From Asterella californica (Eukaryota > Streptophyta > Marchantiopsida > Marchantiales > Aytoniaceae): a DNA stretch of 64,000 nt. This document shows, piece by piece, positions 31,090-42,145 of the stretch. The position numbers and the translations under genes are program-made. The stretch is taken from contig JAYKYS010000004.1 in NCBI GenBank assembly GCA_036924285.1, forward strand, positions 22,786,001 to 22,850,000, read 5' to 3'. Each line of letters opens with the position of its first letter. Position 1 is the stretch's first letter. The notes below the pieces were generated by a model that made no database searches, was not told the origin of the DNA, and saw nothing but the letters and a program-made list of their open reading frames with translations.

Positions 31090-32521
31090 AAGTGCATATT
31101 TACTTGGTTTCTTTCTTGATGTATACCAAGCTCCAAAACACCTTTCCCACATCCTTCTCATATCGTGCCCTCACATTCATTTTCAGATGGTGTGCACAAT
31201 GGCCGTGGATGCATCCAGGCAGAACACTACGAATTGCATTCAGCAAACTCTTACAACGATCCGAAATTATGACAGTTTGCTTCTCACCTAAGCCTATGAT
31301 GCTCTATTTCATAGAGAACAGAACCATGACCATGTCTCCTCTTCTTCACTGGCAACTACAGCGTAGCACAAAATGATCGACTGATTATTTCCATCCGAAC
31401 AGCTAGCGGTGAATATATGAGACGAGAATTTCTTATTTTTCGTATGACAAGCATCAAAGGTGATAACATTCTGACTGAACTGGAGTGCACTTCGACAAGC
31501 AGACGGACAAACAAATATACGTTTGAAAATTCCAGACCTTGGCCATGTCCTATACTCGACTACACAATCAGTTTCCACCTTTCTAATTTGACGACAAAGT
31601 GCAGGTATGTCATGGAACGATCGAGTTTGGCCACCTTGGATCCAGTCTCTCACTTTCTTGTGCATCCAGTAAGCTGTCATGTATGTTGTTCTTTTCTCAT
31701 GAGTCTGTCGAAAGTCATTCACTAAGCTACCGACTGCTATATCGGGATCTATAATAACACGGTTGGACATTAAAATAGCAAGATGCTGAGAGTTTTGGCA
31801 AGGCCTTCTCCATACATGCAAATGTCCAAGACAAGTATGTTTCATGTTACAAACAGATATAACAAACGTCCCTGATTTCAACTTCTTCTTACATCTAACT
31901 CTCCATTCGCAACGATGTTTCTCATCTTTCACCGGCGTCTTCTCAGTAGGTTCTTTGTCTTTTATAGTCAAACACTCTACACTCTCAAGATGCACATCCT
32001 CCGCCACCTGACTCTCAGTTTCATTGTCTGAACTCTCCTCTTGGTGGATCTGAAAAGGTCCAGCAGACAAGTGTCTTGTACTCAGCCCAAGACACCAACA
32101 TCAGGAATACGATGGCACTTGCGAGGATGAACGCCCCAGTATGTGTTGCATTCGGCACCTCGTTCAAGTCGGTTCCACCGACGATAGCACACTGGTATGC
32201 GATGGGTAAATTCAAAAAACATGCGAGACTCCAAATTCGGTTGGATGTTCTCCTTGTCACTGTTGCTATGATGAACCAACTCACCATTCGCTTTCTGACT
32301 GGAGGATCTGGCCTTATTGGGAAGCCGTATATGCAAGTGCGCACAAGATAACGCTCCATGGTCTTCAAATGTTTATTGATTCTGGAGTTATAAACCGACC
32401 AACAATCTAAAGCGAAATGAAAATCCGTCATTGACTCGATTTTAATCCGACTCGTTTGTTTCTGCAACTCGACATACGTTCTTCCCACCAGAGACATCTT
32501 TGTCCGTCCGACAAATAACAT
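31090..32521 (-). pseudogene. MULE transposase (mudrA-type), frameshifted
   Basis: The minus-strand frame 32070-31309 contains a charged N-terminal part, CEWRVRCKKKLKSGTFVIS (zinc-finger-like DNA-binding region with HTC-GH), WMHKKVRDWIQG, and NVITFDACHTKNKKFSSH (first catalytic Asp). It ends with AVVASEEEETWSWFCSL and a stop. In the next frame (31300-31090) the domain continues: QTVIISDRCKSLLNAIRSVL (second Asp), then GCIHGHCAHHLKMNVRARYE. The N-terminus between 32521 and 32070 is open in two competing frames, so either an intron or a shift lies near 32060. The third catalytic residue and the SWIM zinc finger were not found. The protein would cut and join MULE ends, but this copy is broken. 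Confidence 0.8.
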
Positions 32522-32981
32522 TGTTTGACGTCATCTCTGTTGGTTTCTCACAAATCTCAGAATCTCGTGTATCAGTTAGGACGTTAAAATTAACTTTTTT
32601 CCATACGGGAACTGTATTCTGTTGGTATTATTAAACGATCCATCAGTGAAACACTCAGTACATTCATCATCCATCGCTTCAACTCTGTACACTTTCTGCT
32701 CGACAGACCTCCATTCTCCTACAGAATCAAATTTTGCACTTAAAAGAAACCTGTTCCGAGTCTTCGTTAGAGTCTCACAAGCGGTCGATCATTGCTCGAC
32801 GTCCTCGAGTCTCCAAGTCTTCAGTCTCGTTCTTCTCACTCGCTCTGCAGTATACACTGTACTCCATTCCATCGAACGCTGTTCAACCCTCATTTTTCTG
32901 TTGTCACACAGTTTTTGACCTCGTTTTCTCGCTGTCACACAGTTTTCGACTATGAATGCAGTTGCTATCGGAACTCTTATG

Positions 32982-33050
32982 AGAAATTCTCAACTTCGAA
33001 GGACTTAGGGAGCTCTAACGTTCCTGCGGGGGACTGAGGGAGTAAAAAGC
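32982..33050 (-). repeat. Right terminal inverted repeat of the MULE
   Basis: AGAAATTCTCAACTTCGAAGG runs outward to GAGGGAGTAAAAAGCT, the inverted copy of 28464-28534. It lies upstream of the transposase and so is its likely promoter. Confidence 0.85.
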
Positions 33051-35001
33051 TGGGAGGGAAAGTGATGAAGGTAAAATCTGGAAGTTGGTACAGTACTACA
33101 GTAGTACGTAGAATAGAATCTTCGAACTGGAGCTTGAACGTTAGATTCTTCCGCAGTTCGCAGTGACAGACCAGGAGCTCAACTGCTACACTACTGAGCG
33201 AATCTGAGAAGGAAACTGTCGATTCGAAGGATACAAGCTACACATGTAAACTCTTGCTTGGAGAACGAGGGACCATACCATGTAGTCTTCCGAGTCTCGG
33301 TAATCCAAGGCAATAAATAAGCCGAGTACTCAATCCGGGTTATGACAAAGTTACTGCGTTCCATTACCAAACTAAGATTTCCACTTACTGGCGCCCTGAC
33401 TAACTTTAGCCGTCCCGTACTGTGGGGAGCAAATCAGTCTCTAAGTTTGGCGGCTCGGTTATCCGGTGGAAAATATCCATTCTACTCGCGGCAACCGGCT
33501 CCAGAAATCTGACGAAGCACTTACCGGCTGTCGGCCGTAGAAGAACCCGAAGTCGAGGCGATGGGCGCTACGGTAGTATTATAAAATTAGATTGGAATGA
33601 TGTCAAAAGCAAGTGCCAGAATGTGAGCGCGCCCTTTATGGGAGGGAGTCTTAGGCCCACTTCAATTCGTAACTCGCGCGTACTTGGCGTGCTCCTGACA
33701 CAACGTTGAATTGAAGGCGAGACACTCGGGGGCCCTGCACAGTGGGCCTGTCGTTCAATGTCCATGTTATTTCATGTCCTCCCATCATGTACAGTGCAGA
33801 CGCGACTCCCAGCCACTGCCATTGTTGGGTCGAACCCCGTTGGGTTCCGAGCGAGCATTCTTGACTTTCTTCTTGAGGAGGATAGCCAGTGGAGTTTAGT
33901 CCAGTTGAGAGGAGTGAGCTCTATCTTTCGATGTGCTGCAGATGATGAATGGGATGGGTTAAGAGGATCGAGTGGCCTACTGGTAACAGTAACTGTCAGC
34001 GGAGTCGATGATTTGGAAGATGACTGAATGAATGAGCGAGATGGTTAATGACAACCATGTCCATTGTCGGCTGTGACTTGTGCTGTTTAAGCTGCTCAGT
34101 ATGCATCAGGGTGCCGTATCTCGTGAAAGAGAAGATGGAGATGCCTTCTGTTGGAATTTTGAATGGTGCAATTCGCCTTGAACGCTAGGTAAGGTGTGAA
34201 TAGCTCAAGCAGTCCTACCTTCCATTTAGGATGCCTATGCAATTCGTGTAATGTTGGACATTTCAGCCTGATTTCGGAACTATGCGCTTTACTTTTCTAT
34301 CGTTGTTATTTCCCTCCTAGACTCCGGTAACACTGGACGGCCAGAAATTGAAGTTCCGATGTATAAACCTCCGTGCTCCGTATTGGCCTCTTGAACTTTC
34401 GGTCATAGCAGCTCCAGAATGTGATCTGAGTAATCCCGTGTTCAATCAAGCAAGTACCATCACCTTGAATTCTCTGAAGGCTATGGAGGCTCACCTACGC
34501 CGCGTTTCACACCTTTGGACAACGTTGACTAGCTGAAATTCAGGTTTCTTAGATGCGAGCAGTTCAGCCTGTATGTTGGCCGTGTCATCTATGGTCTTTA
34601 ATAAACTTCACGAGGTGTACCTAATGTGAGCTGACCATCGGCGTAAGGATGTCTATGGGAGACTCCGGATTTCCTTTGGCCTTGAGTCTTTTTCGTGCTC
34701 GAACGTTTTATCCTTGATACAGGGTCCAGGTGTTGGGGTTTGGAATAGCTTTTTCTTTTGGGGTTATCCTCTGGGTCGCCTTAGCAAATGAGAGAAACTT
34801 AACGACACCTCTGAATAACAGCATCATCTTCAACTCTATGTTGAATAATTTACCCTTAGCTTTCAGGTATCTGAGCTAGATGGTTACATGTTGACGATTT
34901 TGCTGCTTAGGTTGTGATGCCTGACCCTCTCTTTTGTTTGTTGCAGCCAGTCTGACTGCGACATGGTCTACGGTACTGCTGTTAACTGCTAGGAAGGTTA
35001 T
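33051..35001 (+). other. Upstream region of the 35-kb gene; possible 5' exons
   Basis: Several open stretches on the plus strand look less random than the surroundings but do not assemble into one frame. About 33800-33990 reads GSNPVGFRASILDFLLEED, about 34102-34192 reads VPYLVKEKMEMPSVGILNG before a donor GTAAGG, and 34321-34536 reads LKFRCINLRAPYWPLELS and STITLNSLKAMEAHLRR before a TGA, after an acceptor CCCTCCTAG. They could be exons of a separate gene, a retained pseudogene, or 5' leader exons of the gene starting at 35002. I could not make the splice phases agree. Confidence 0.3.
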
Positions 35002-38000
35002 ATGTCCACCATAACATCATCTCGAATCAGGATGAGTAGCGACTGTGGAAAATCATGTGGTACGAGGGATTACTTAGTTGAGGATTTCTCATCGCCCCCT
35101 ACAAGAGTGGTTTGGAGTCCGCTTTTTGAGAATAGCCCCGGAAAAAACTACTCAATGAGAGTTCGTCCCTCAAGCTTGAAGGACCTCAGTATTTCATCTG
35201 ATGGTGAATTACCGCCGGGGTGGAGAACTGCAGAGGAGCAGCAGAGGAACTTACTTTCAAGGAAGTATCTCTCTCCCAGAGGAAAGAGCTCTGGTAAGGA
35301 TCTCGCTACAAGCTCGGACGAAGATTCTACTCGGAGCTGGAAGGCTGCTAAGCTAAGCTACCATGGTGTACTGTTCCCTACTGCGGAACTGGAGCGTCAT
35401 CGGTATGTAAAGGAGCATCTTGATTCCAGTAGACACGGCGGGGGCAAAGAAAGAAGGAGATTTTCTGAGGGCAGTTACGGTCTCAAGTACGGGAATTCTA
35501 ATGTGGTATCCTCTCGGAAGTCTGACAGTGAAACTTTTAGCCGCGGGATCAAGAAGATATCTTCGTTGCAGTTGGTGGAGGAAGGGGAAGTAGCACCCGA
35601 GACTAGAATAGACGTTTCTAGAAAAGCCTCAAGCATGTTAAGTGAAGGTACTAGTGGTAAGGATGTTTCGGACGTACTTCAGGAGGACTCGAGTGAGAGC
35701 GAGCTGAAGAGGACGCGGATGGAAAGCACTGGGAATGAAGCGTACACTAAACAGAGACGAAGCAAGATTCGCGTGTTAGAGGGAAGTGACCTGAACAGCG
35801 AATGGAAGGATGCTAGTGCTTGTGGGATTGGAAGTGGTGGAATAGGACGTGGGAGGGTTGTCAAGGGTAAAGACCTGTGTGCGTCAAATGAAGGAGATCA
35901 GCACCTGGATAGAGAATCTCATTGTGGGACGGGAAGAAGAATCAGAATCACTGATGATCAGGAGGACTTCATTCAGAAGTGCAGAAATTGGTCCGTGGCT
36001 GATAGCTACGTCGATGTAGACGCTAAGGTGGCCTCAAGGAAATTAGGAAGATTTGAAGAAGGATCCGACCGAGAATCGGAAGCTCACGACACTAAACCTC
36101 ATCGACAAGCCTCGTCCGAAGCAACATTAGATGTTAGAAAAGGTTTCAAGTGGAGTACAATTTCTGACCCTGTGACCGCCACACCGAGAATTCGTGTACC
36201 TAAAGTAGATATAAATAGATATAGCGCTACGGATAGAAGCTCGAGTGACCTTGGCAGTAACACGGATTCCCAAAGTCCGGACAGCGATGAGCTATCCGGT
36301 TCTATGCATAGAGATGGTGGCCAGAGGCACTCGTTAATAAAAGAATCCGTTGTGATTGGGAAGACACCACACGATCAGCTGGAAGGCAAAGCGAGAAGGA
36401 AACCTTCGTCTGAAGACAGGTGCAATTTGAGTCAGGTAATACCCTCAAGTTCCAACTGCACTCTGGCGATTTACCTGCATTTGCCGCTTTCCCTATACTT
36501 ATTTTAGTGTAGTTGGCTTGTATTTACTCTTTGTGTTGTACCGTTCCCCAGGGAAGTGATGCAGCGAAGTCTTATCGCAAAAGTTCGCTTACAGAGAGTG
36601 GGATGAAGACAAGGAAGGCAAGATATGATAGTGCTACCAGTACTGTGACAACGGACAGAGAAAAGGACATTACAGGTGGATCACTGAAGGATCTAAGGAG
36701 GAAGAGGAAGAGTCTAAGGAAGAGAAGAAGCCAATCACCAACAGCTGCTGTGGCGTGTGCAGCATCTATGATTGGTGATACAGTAGAAGCAGTACGGAAG
36801 GTGAGGGAAGATGCCGCTGAATTGGCATTTAAGTTGGCAGAACTCCACGCTCATGATGCCAAAGCCCTTCGCTCTGCAGCCGCAGTCATGCGTCATCACG
36901 TTGATTCTCTCCATACAGAAGTCCATGTAAGTGCTTGGAACATTACAGACAAGACCTATCACCATGTATCAAATGTTCAGGTCTTTCCTTGTCGGTCTTT
37001 AAGTTCCATTTCTGGTGCATCATGTCACACCAGCCACTGATGACAGCCGATTTAGTACAGAAGATGGAGTATGAATATTCCGAACTCTTGTCTGCGAGGT
37101 GACTTCTTTTTATTGTTATAATACATCATTTACTAGTAGCACATCGATCGATTGTTCCCTTCTCCTTCTAGTGAAAGGACTAAGAGCGATGACCTGAATG
37201 TCTTCGTCGTCATTTGCAGTGCTTCCAGACAAATTGGGCTAGGAGGGACGTTGTCGAGTTCCCGTGGCACTCTTTTCTCAGAGAGCTTATGGTAGCTGCC
37301 AGTCTGGTGTCTGGGGTATTCAGCGTTCAAGCATGCATAAACTCCGTTAGAAAGGCTCTTGGTGAGTTCATTTGCTGGCTTCTTGTCCAATTTTCGACTT
37401 TCTTAAGACAATAGCCTTATCTCTCCGTAGCAATAGACCTCCTGGCGTAGGTTGTTTTGACACTGAATGCTAGAATAGTCCTCATTTCCCGTAACGTTCT
37501 CCAACGTCCTGTGGGGTCCCTAAGAGCTTGACCTTGCACTGTTGTACTGTCACTTAGATAGGTTACTTATAGTATTTCTGAATTATTGGAGTCACCCATT
37601 TGTCTGTGGTGCACAGGATCATTGAAGCAGACAGGAAGTAGGAGGGAAAAGATAGTCGTTGCTGCGGTCCTGTTAACTGTAGGTGCACGATTTGGAACCG
37701 GTGTCTATCAGGGCTTGGTAAGCAACTTACCTTGATACTTTCTAGAAATCGGAAATTTCCTGCTTGGCGTTCTTTAGCACATCTTAGTTGTTTTGGAATG
37801 TTCTCTTGGAGACTCTTCTGATGAGTTGAAGCTTGTTTGTTAGCAGGGCCAAGTGAAATCAGTAAGAAGAGCTCGAGATAAACAGTTCCGAGAGCATTTG
37901 AAATGTATCATGGAACGTACTTCCCTGTTATCTACTTTGGCTCACACGGATCCAACCAGTTCACCGTTTGAAACATCCACCGAGGTAGAAGACGACAGAG

Positions 38001-38023
38001 AAAGTATGGTTTATTGTAGATAA
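35002..38023 (+). CDS. Unrecognised 736-residue protein; basic, coiled-coil, one membrane segment
   Basis: Six exons with agreeing phases: 35002-36435, 36552-36926, 37034-37098, 37303-37361, 37617-37717, 37847-38023 (stop TAA). The first 480 residues are hydrophilic, Ser-, Arg- and Glu-rich and probably disordered, with repeated SSGKD-like phrases. A strongly basic stretch LRRKRKSLRKRRSQS looks like a nuclear localisation or phosphoinositide-binding signal. An alpha-helical region follows, VEAVRKVREDAAELAFKL and AELHAHDAKALRSAAAVM. Near the end, KIVVAAVLLTVGARFGTGVY could span a membrane, leaving a short charged tail that ends EDDRESMVYCR. The acceptor of exon 4 (AG at 37301-37302) was chosen because upstream alternatives break the frame. 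The start ATG is the first in a long open exon, but 5' exons may be missed. No family is recognised. Confidence 0.65.
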
Positions 38024-40320
38024 TGCTTGGAAGTAGACAGTGTACTGTCCAAGTGATGCGGTTTTCTGAACCCGTCTCGTATGTTGATTGTACGGATCTA
38101 TCTTTAAGGGGTACGGGAGGTGTAACATGAGGTTATGTCGAGTTTGTAGCACAAAGTTGCGCTTTTTACTACAAGTCGCCCAGGTGAATGGTTAATGCGT
38201 CTTCGTCGATTTTCTAGGCTCGCTTGAGTTTTCGCTGGAAAGTTATGGTGTTCTGCGCGGATTCGAAAGATTGTTAAACGCTTGAGAATAGTATGCAATC
38301 TTCTGTCATCTTGCTTCTAAGACTGAATCGTGAAACCATCTATAATTTCCGGAGTATTTCCTACGTCTGACACGTCAATTGAGACTGCTACTGGGATACC
38401 GTTGTCTCTGTCCATAAAATGCAACAGTTGGATACTACTTAATTTCCAAGTTTCGGTACTAGATATATTTTCTCCTATCGTGATATGACGTTTTCCAGAG
38501 ATGTGTTCCTGTCACCGTCGTCATCCGTTATAGTTTCCCAACCACGGGAACACAGGTCTCTCTCAAGTTTCTAGAGGTACTAGTTCTGGATATATCGATG
38601 CAGTCCAATACCTATATGACGGTGGCTTTCCAAGGGGAATTCGGCTGGAATCTTGTAATGACGTTGGAGAGCGGGGAGCACGAGAAGTTCATTCCAACCA
38701 TTATATGACGAAGAGGAAAAGAGAATCTAGTAGTCCTCAATCCGGCACTCGTAATCTTGTAAATCGCGTATCACCATAGATTTGCAAATGTAGACGTAGA
38801 TGGAATCCTACATCACCCGTGTGATGTAGAACTCCATCTTTCGAGAACTTTTGTGACAGGCTAAAACTGAGGGCAGAAGACTCTTTTGTACCTCGATCCG
38901 GTAAACTTTGATCCGTTCTCTTGTGACATACAACAGAACTGAGAACACTACAGTGAAAGGATGAAGTTGGAAGGAAAGTTAACAGAGGTGAGAACTCTAC
39001 CAGAGAAATGATGAAGGTGGAAGGAATTTTAATTATTGCACGAAGTTCCTGAATATTTGCGTTTACTTTTACAGAAGGATGTAAAGTGGAAGACAAACCC
39101 GGTACCTATACATGCTGTGAAATTTGACCCTCTGTACCAAACCGCCCGAAGTACCCAGTGTAGAACTGCTGCCTGCACAGGAAGACGGCAGTACTCATTT
39201 GCCACGGAGAGTTCGATCTAGGTTTCATAACATCCTAGAATCCATTATCATGACGGTCCCGCATTTACTGAACGATAGATTCTAGAAAAGCACTCCACTG
39301 GTATGTGTGCTTATGACAAAGATATTTTGTTTACAGGAGATTCACTAGATTCCTCAGCCTGCCTAGGGAGCACATTCTAGGGTCACAAAACCTTCGTTTG
39401 TAGGTCAGAGAGGATAAGAACATGTTCACTGTAACCTCGCAGATAGCTCCAGTAGGATAATGTCATGCTCCGAATGGAATGCATGCATAAAGGTGGGAAA
39501 AAGAACGGAAGAATTGCACATGATTCGGAAGCTGCATCGTCATGGTTTTGAGGATTCTGCCTGTCGCCGCATTTACAACCTCGGAAACAACATGTTACTG
39601 GGTAGAGTAGGACCCGCCGGAAAGGGCCATATAATAGTTTGAACTTTGAACCAGGCACACTATACTGTAGTTGGTGATCTCCTCTCACGTTGATGACCGT
39701 GTCAGAGGAAATGGGGTACAGTTCACGTAAAAGGAGGGAAGCATGGACTCATCCCGTAGTCAAAGCTGCAAGTGGTTCAGTGAAGTAAAATGGCTCGCTG
39801 GCTGTGAGCGCGCGTCTTCTCATCTGCAGAGTGTCAGAAAATGAGGAAATCAGCGTACCCGTCGCCGAGGAGGCAAGAAAGTGAAATCCGGGACGAGTTT
39901 AAACCCTGTGCTCATTCATTTACTGAATGTACATCACAGTAACAAAGTAAAACCATAAATTCCCGGTTGGAAAATGGCAAGACGTTACCATGAAACCAAA
40001 ACCAGTTAGCAAGTTTCAGGCTGAAGGTGTGTAAGCGTTCGGGAGTGGAAATTATGGATGGATTTGTTTCGTTTCGGGAGCAGGGTCAAAACTTCTTTCA
40101 TTCGGAAATATGTCCGGATCCAACAATCAGCCATAGTCAACGTCATGTGTTCCTTTTCTTGGTAAAGTTTGCCCTCTTTCCCCGATTACGGTTGTAGGTA
40201 CATCCACCATGCTCTCGACTAATTTCTCGGTAGAAGGTATAGACTCTAGAGATCTGGCAGCGGCAGAAGAGGAGGTCGAGTGACGGGTTATGAACTTGTG
40301 AGAAACACGCGATGCAATGA
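38024..40320. other. Intergenic, no gene recognised
   Basis: Holds the 3' flank of the preceding gene and AT/GC-mixed sequence with short frames that show no motif (for example 38737-39096 minus). A strong inverted repeat lies at 38799-38838, listed separately. Confidence 0.5.
38799..38838. repeat. 18-bp-arm hairpin
   Basis: GATGGAATCCTACATCAC and GTGATGTAGAACTCCATC pair with two mismatches around a 4-nt loop. This could be a small foldback element or a microRNA-like foldback; no target or flanking duplication is visible. Confidence 0.6.
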
Positions 40321-40323
40321 ATA

Positions 40324-40690
40324 GGGGGTGTCAAAGTTCAGGGGAAAGATTCTTCAACGGCAAAGAGGTAAATGGCCGTAAAATTGTCACAGATAAGATT
40401 GTATGTAACCGCGACTCATTCTGGGTCGCACCTGTGAATGAACAACAAAATTTTATCATTGATTATTTTTCTATCTCTACACTCAAAGTAATTACTCTTA
40501 GCAGCAGAGAATCCGTTGCAAAAGAAGGCGGATGAAATCAGTGAGTAGCCGTTAAGAAATCGCCCGCGGCGTTTTCCTGCGGGTACCTCAGGAGGTGCCC
40601 GCATGAAGAGCGGGCCGCAGTCTGGCCGAATCCGTAACTCACTCCCGCGGCTCTCGAATATTCAGAAGGTTCTTTAACTTTGACACCCCC
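40324..40690. mobile_element. MITE family 1, intact copy B (Tc1/mariner-like)
   Basis: A 367-bp element flanked by TA on both sides (40322-40323 and 40691-40692). Its terminal inverted repeats are GGGGGTGTCAAAGTT and AACTTTGACACCCCC. A TA target and short TIRs are the pattern of Stowaway/Tc1-mariner-type MITEs. It has no coding capacity. Internal GC-rich sequence GCGGGTACCTCAGGAGGTGCCCGC forms its own stem. The related interrupted copy is at 19925-20711. Confidence 0.8.
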
Positions 40691-40754
40691 TAATAGCCAA
40701 CTGATGGAAATACCTTGTGACGGGCTGGCCGGTCTGGTCAAGTCAAGTCTACCG

Positions 40755-41123
40755 TAGTCCGTCAGTCCGGATACACCCCCAGTAGGTTCCGTGAGCTTGA
40801 TCATACCCCTCTTAACGATGTATGGCTTGATCACATCTCTGACTTGCTATTGCCTATAAAACCAGTCACTTTTTGATGTTATTCACATGCTAGATTTTAT
40901 ATATTACAAAAATGAAAATATGAATAGTGTAACGTGTCTTTAATGTTAAAATTTTAAATTACAATGATATTTAGTCAAAGTTGAAAATACTAAAATGATG
41001 AACCAAAAAGAAAAGGACTAGTTTGACTGTTAATAACCGTAACGGGTATGATCAAGCAACCAAAAGTTAAGAGAGGTATGATCAAGCGAAACGATCTTAT
41101 TGGGGGTATGATCAAGCCAATTT
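40755..41123. mobile_element. MITE family 2, copy 1, with iterated TIRs
   Basis: About 370 bp. Each end, over about 75 bp, carries two or three spaced copies of the word GCTTGATCATACCC or its complement, inverted between ends (for example GCTTGATCATACCCCTCTTA at 40789 and GAGGTATGATCAAGC at 41069). The AT-rich centre (TAATGTTAAAATTTTAAATTA, ACTAAAATGATGAACCAAAA) is shared with copy 2 at 52633-52985. No coding capacity. Confidence 0.75.
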
Positions 41124-42145
41124 CTGTCAGTCCGGACTCCGAAGGTACGGTAGTCAGTTCTGTCTGGCGCGAGAGCGTGCATAGCGGAGCCTTTAGACTC
41201 TAGACTAAAGTTTAGAGGACACCAAGTCGAGCGAAGGAATAAAAGAGGAAAGGAAAGAATGGGAGGAGAAGACCGTGCGTGGACGGAAATTGAAAGAAGA
41301 GGAGGTTCGGATGGATCCAAACCATCGCTTCGAGTGCTACGTGATCTCCGCTGCTACTCCTCCTCCTGCTTCGGGCTTTTCCGCATCTTCCGATCTACAT
41401 CTCGGTCGCCAAGAACCAAGGGAGAAGCGGAGCGATAGCTACACAGGAGAGTGGGGAGAGAAGAGGAGGGATGAAGCCAGCAGCCTTGCCTGCGTCCCGT
41501 GAAGCCTACATATCTCTTTCCTCTTCTATTTGTTACGCTGTTGACCCAGTGAGATCCATCTGACCAGGACGTACGGTTCACTGGCTGTGGCCGTGGCCGT
41601 GTGCGCATTGCGTCGCGTAGCATGATTCATCGGGTTGCATTGCTCTGCTCTGCTCTGTCGTGCGCCTCTTTTGTAGTTGTATGAGACGAGAGGGTGCGGT
41701 GAAACAATAGCGATCGAACTAGTCAGAGAAGGAGAAAGAGATGATTTGGGGGTGTTGGTCAGGGGAGCGCAGAAGAAGGGAGGCTGGATTTTAATAATCG
41801 TCCGGGGACGAAAGAACGCTCGATATTCGTCAATTGGAGCGGAGTACTGTGTTTATGTGAGAAAGAAGAACTCAGGTGGAGTAAGTAGCAGGAGTGCACA
41901 GAGGATAGTGTCCATCGTTAATGGCATTGGTAATGTTATTCAGATGAGAACTTATTGGGATATTGAGCTCGCGGATTGTTGATGAGGAGGTGGAGGCCAA
42001 TGTCCCTAGTTTCAGATCTACAAGCGTTCCATCTTGGAAGTCGGAAGTCGTCTTGGCCGCTGCTGTTGCCTGTCTACGTTCTTGCAGGGACGTGCTTTGG
42101 GAGCAGTGCTAGATAGAGCGGAGTGGCAAAGGGAAGGAAGGGTGA
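41124..42145 (+). other. Promoter and 5' leader region of the EH-domain gene
   Basis: Lies between MITE copy 1 and the EH start codon. It is purine-rich from 41220 on, with GA-rich tracts (GGAGAAGCGGAGC, GAGAGTGGGGAGAG) common in plant leaders. Small open frames at 41275-41502 and 41677-41982 have start codons but no motif and are probably upstream frames or chance. I found no convincing TATA box. Confidence 0.4.

Larger units (their letters stand above)
28464..33050. mobile_element. MuDR-like MULE with long TIRs and two convergent genes
   Basis: A 4.6-kb element bounded by inverted repeats of about 70 bp, 28464-28534 and 32982-33050. Outside them lie GGAGAGAAAG (28454-28463) and GGAGGGAAAG (33053-33062), an apparent 10-bp target duplication with one mismatch. 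Inside are a minus-strand MULE transposase starting near the right end and a plus-strand second gene starting near the left end, the same convergent plan as maize MuDR (mudrA/mudrB). Both genes contain breaks, so it is probably non-autonomous now. Confidence 0.75.
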
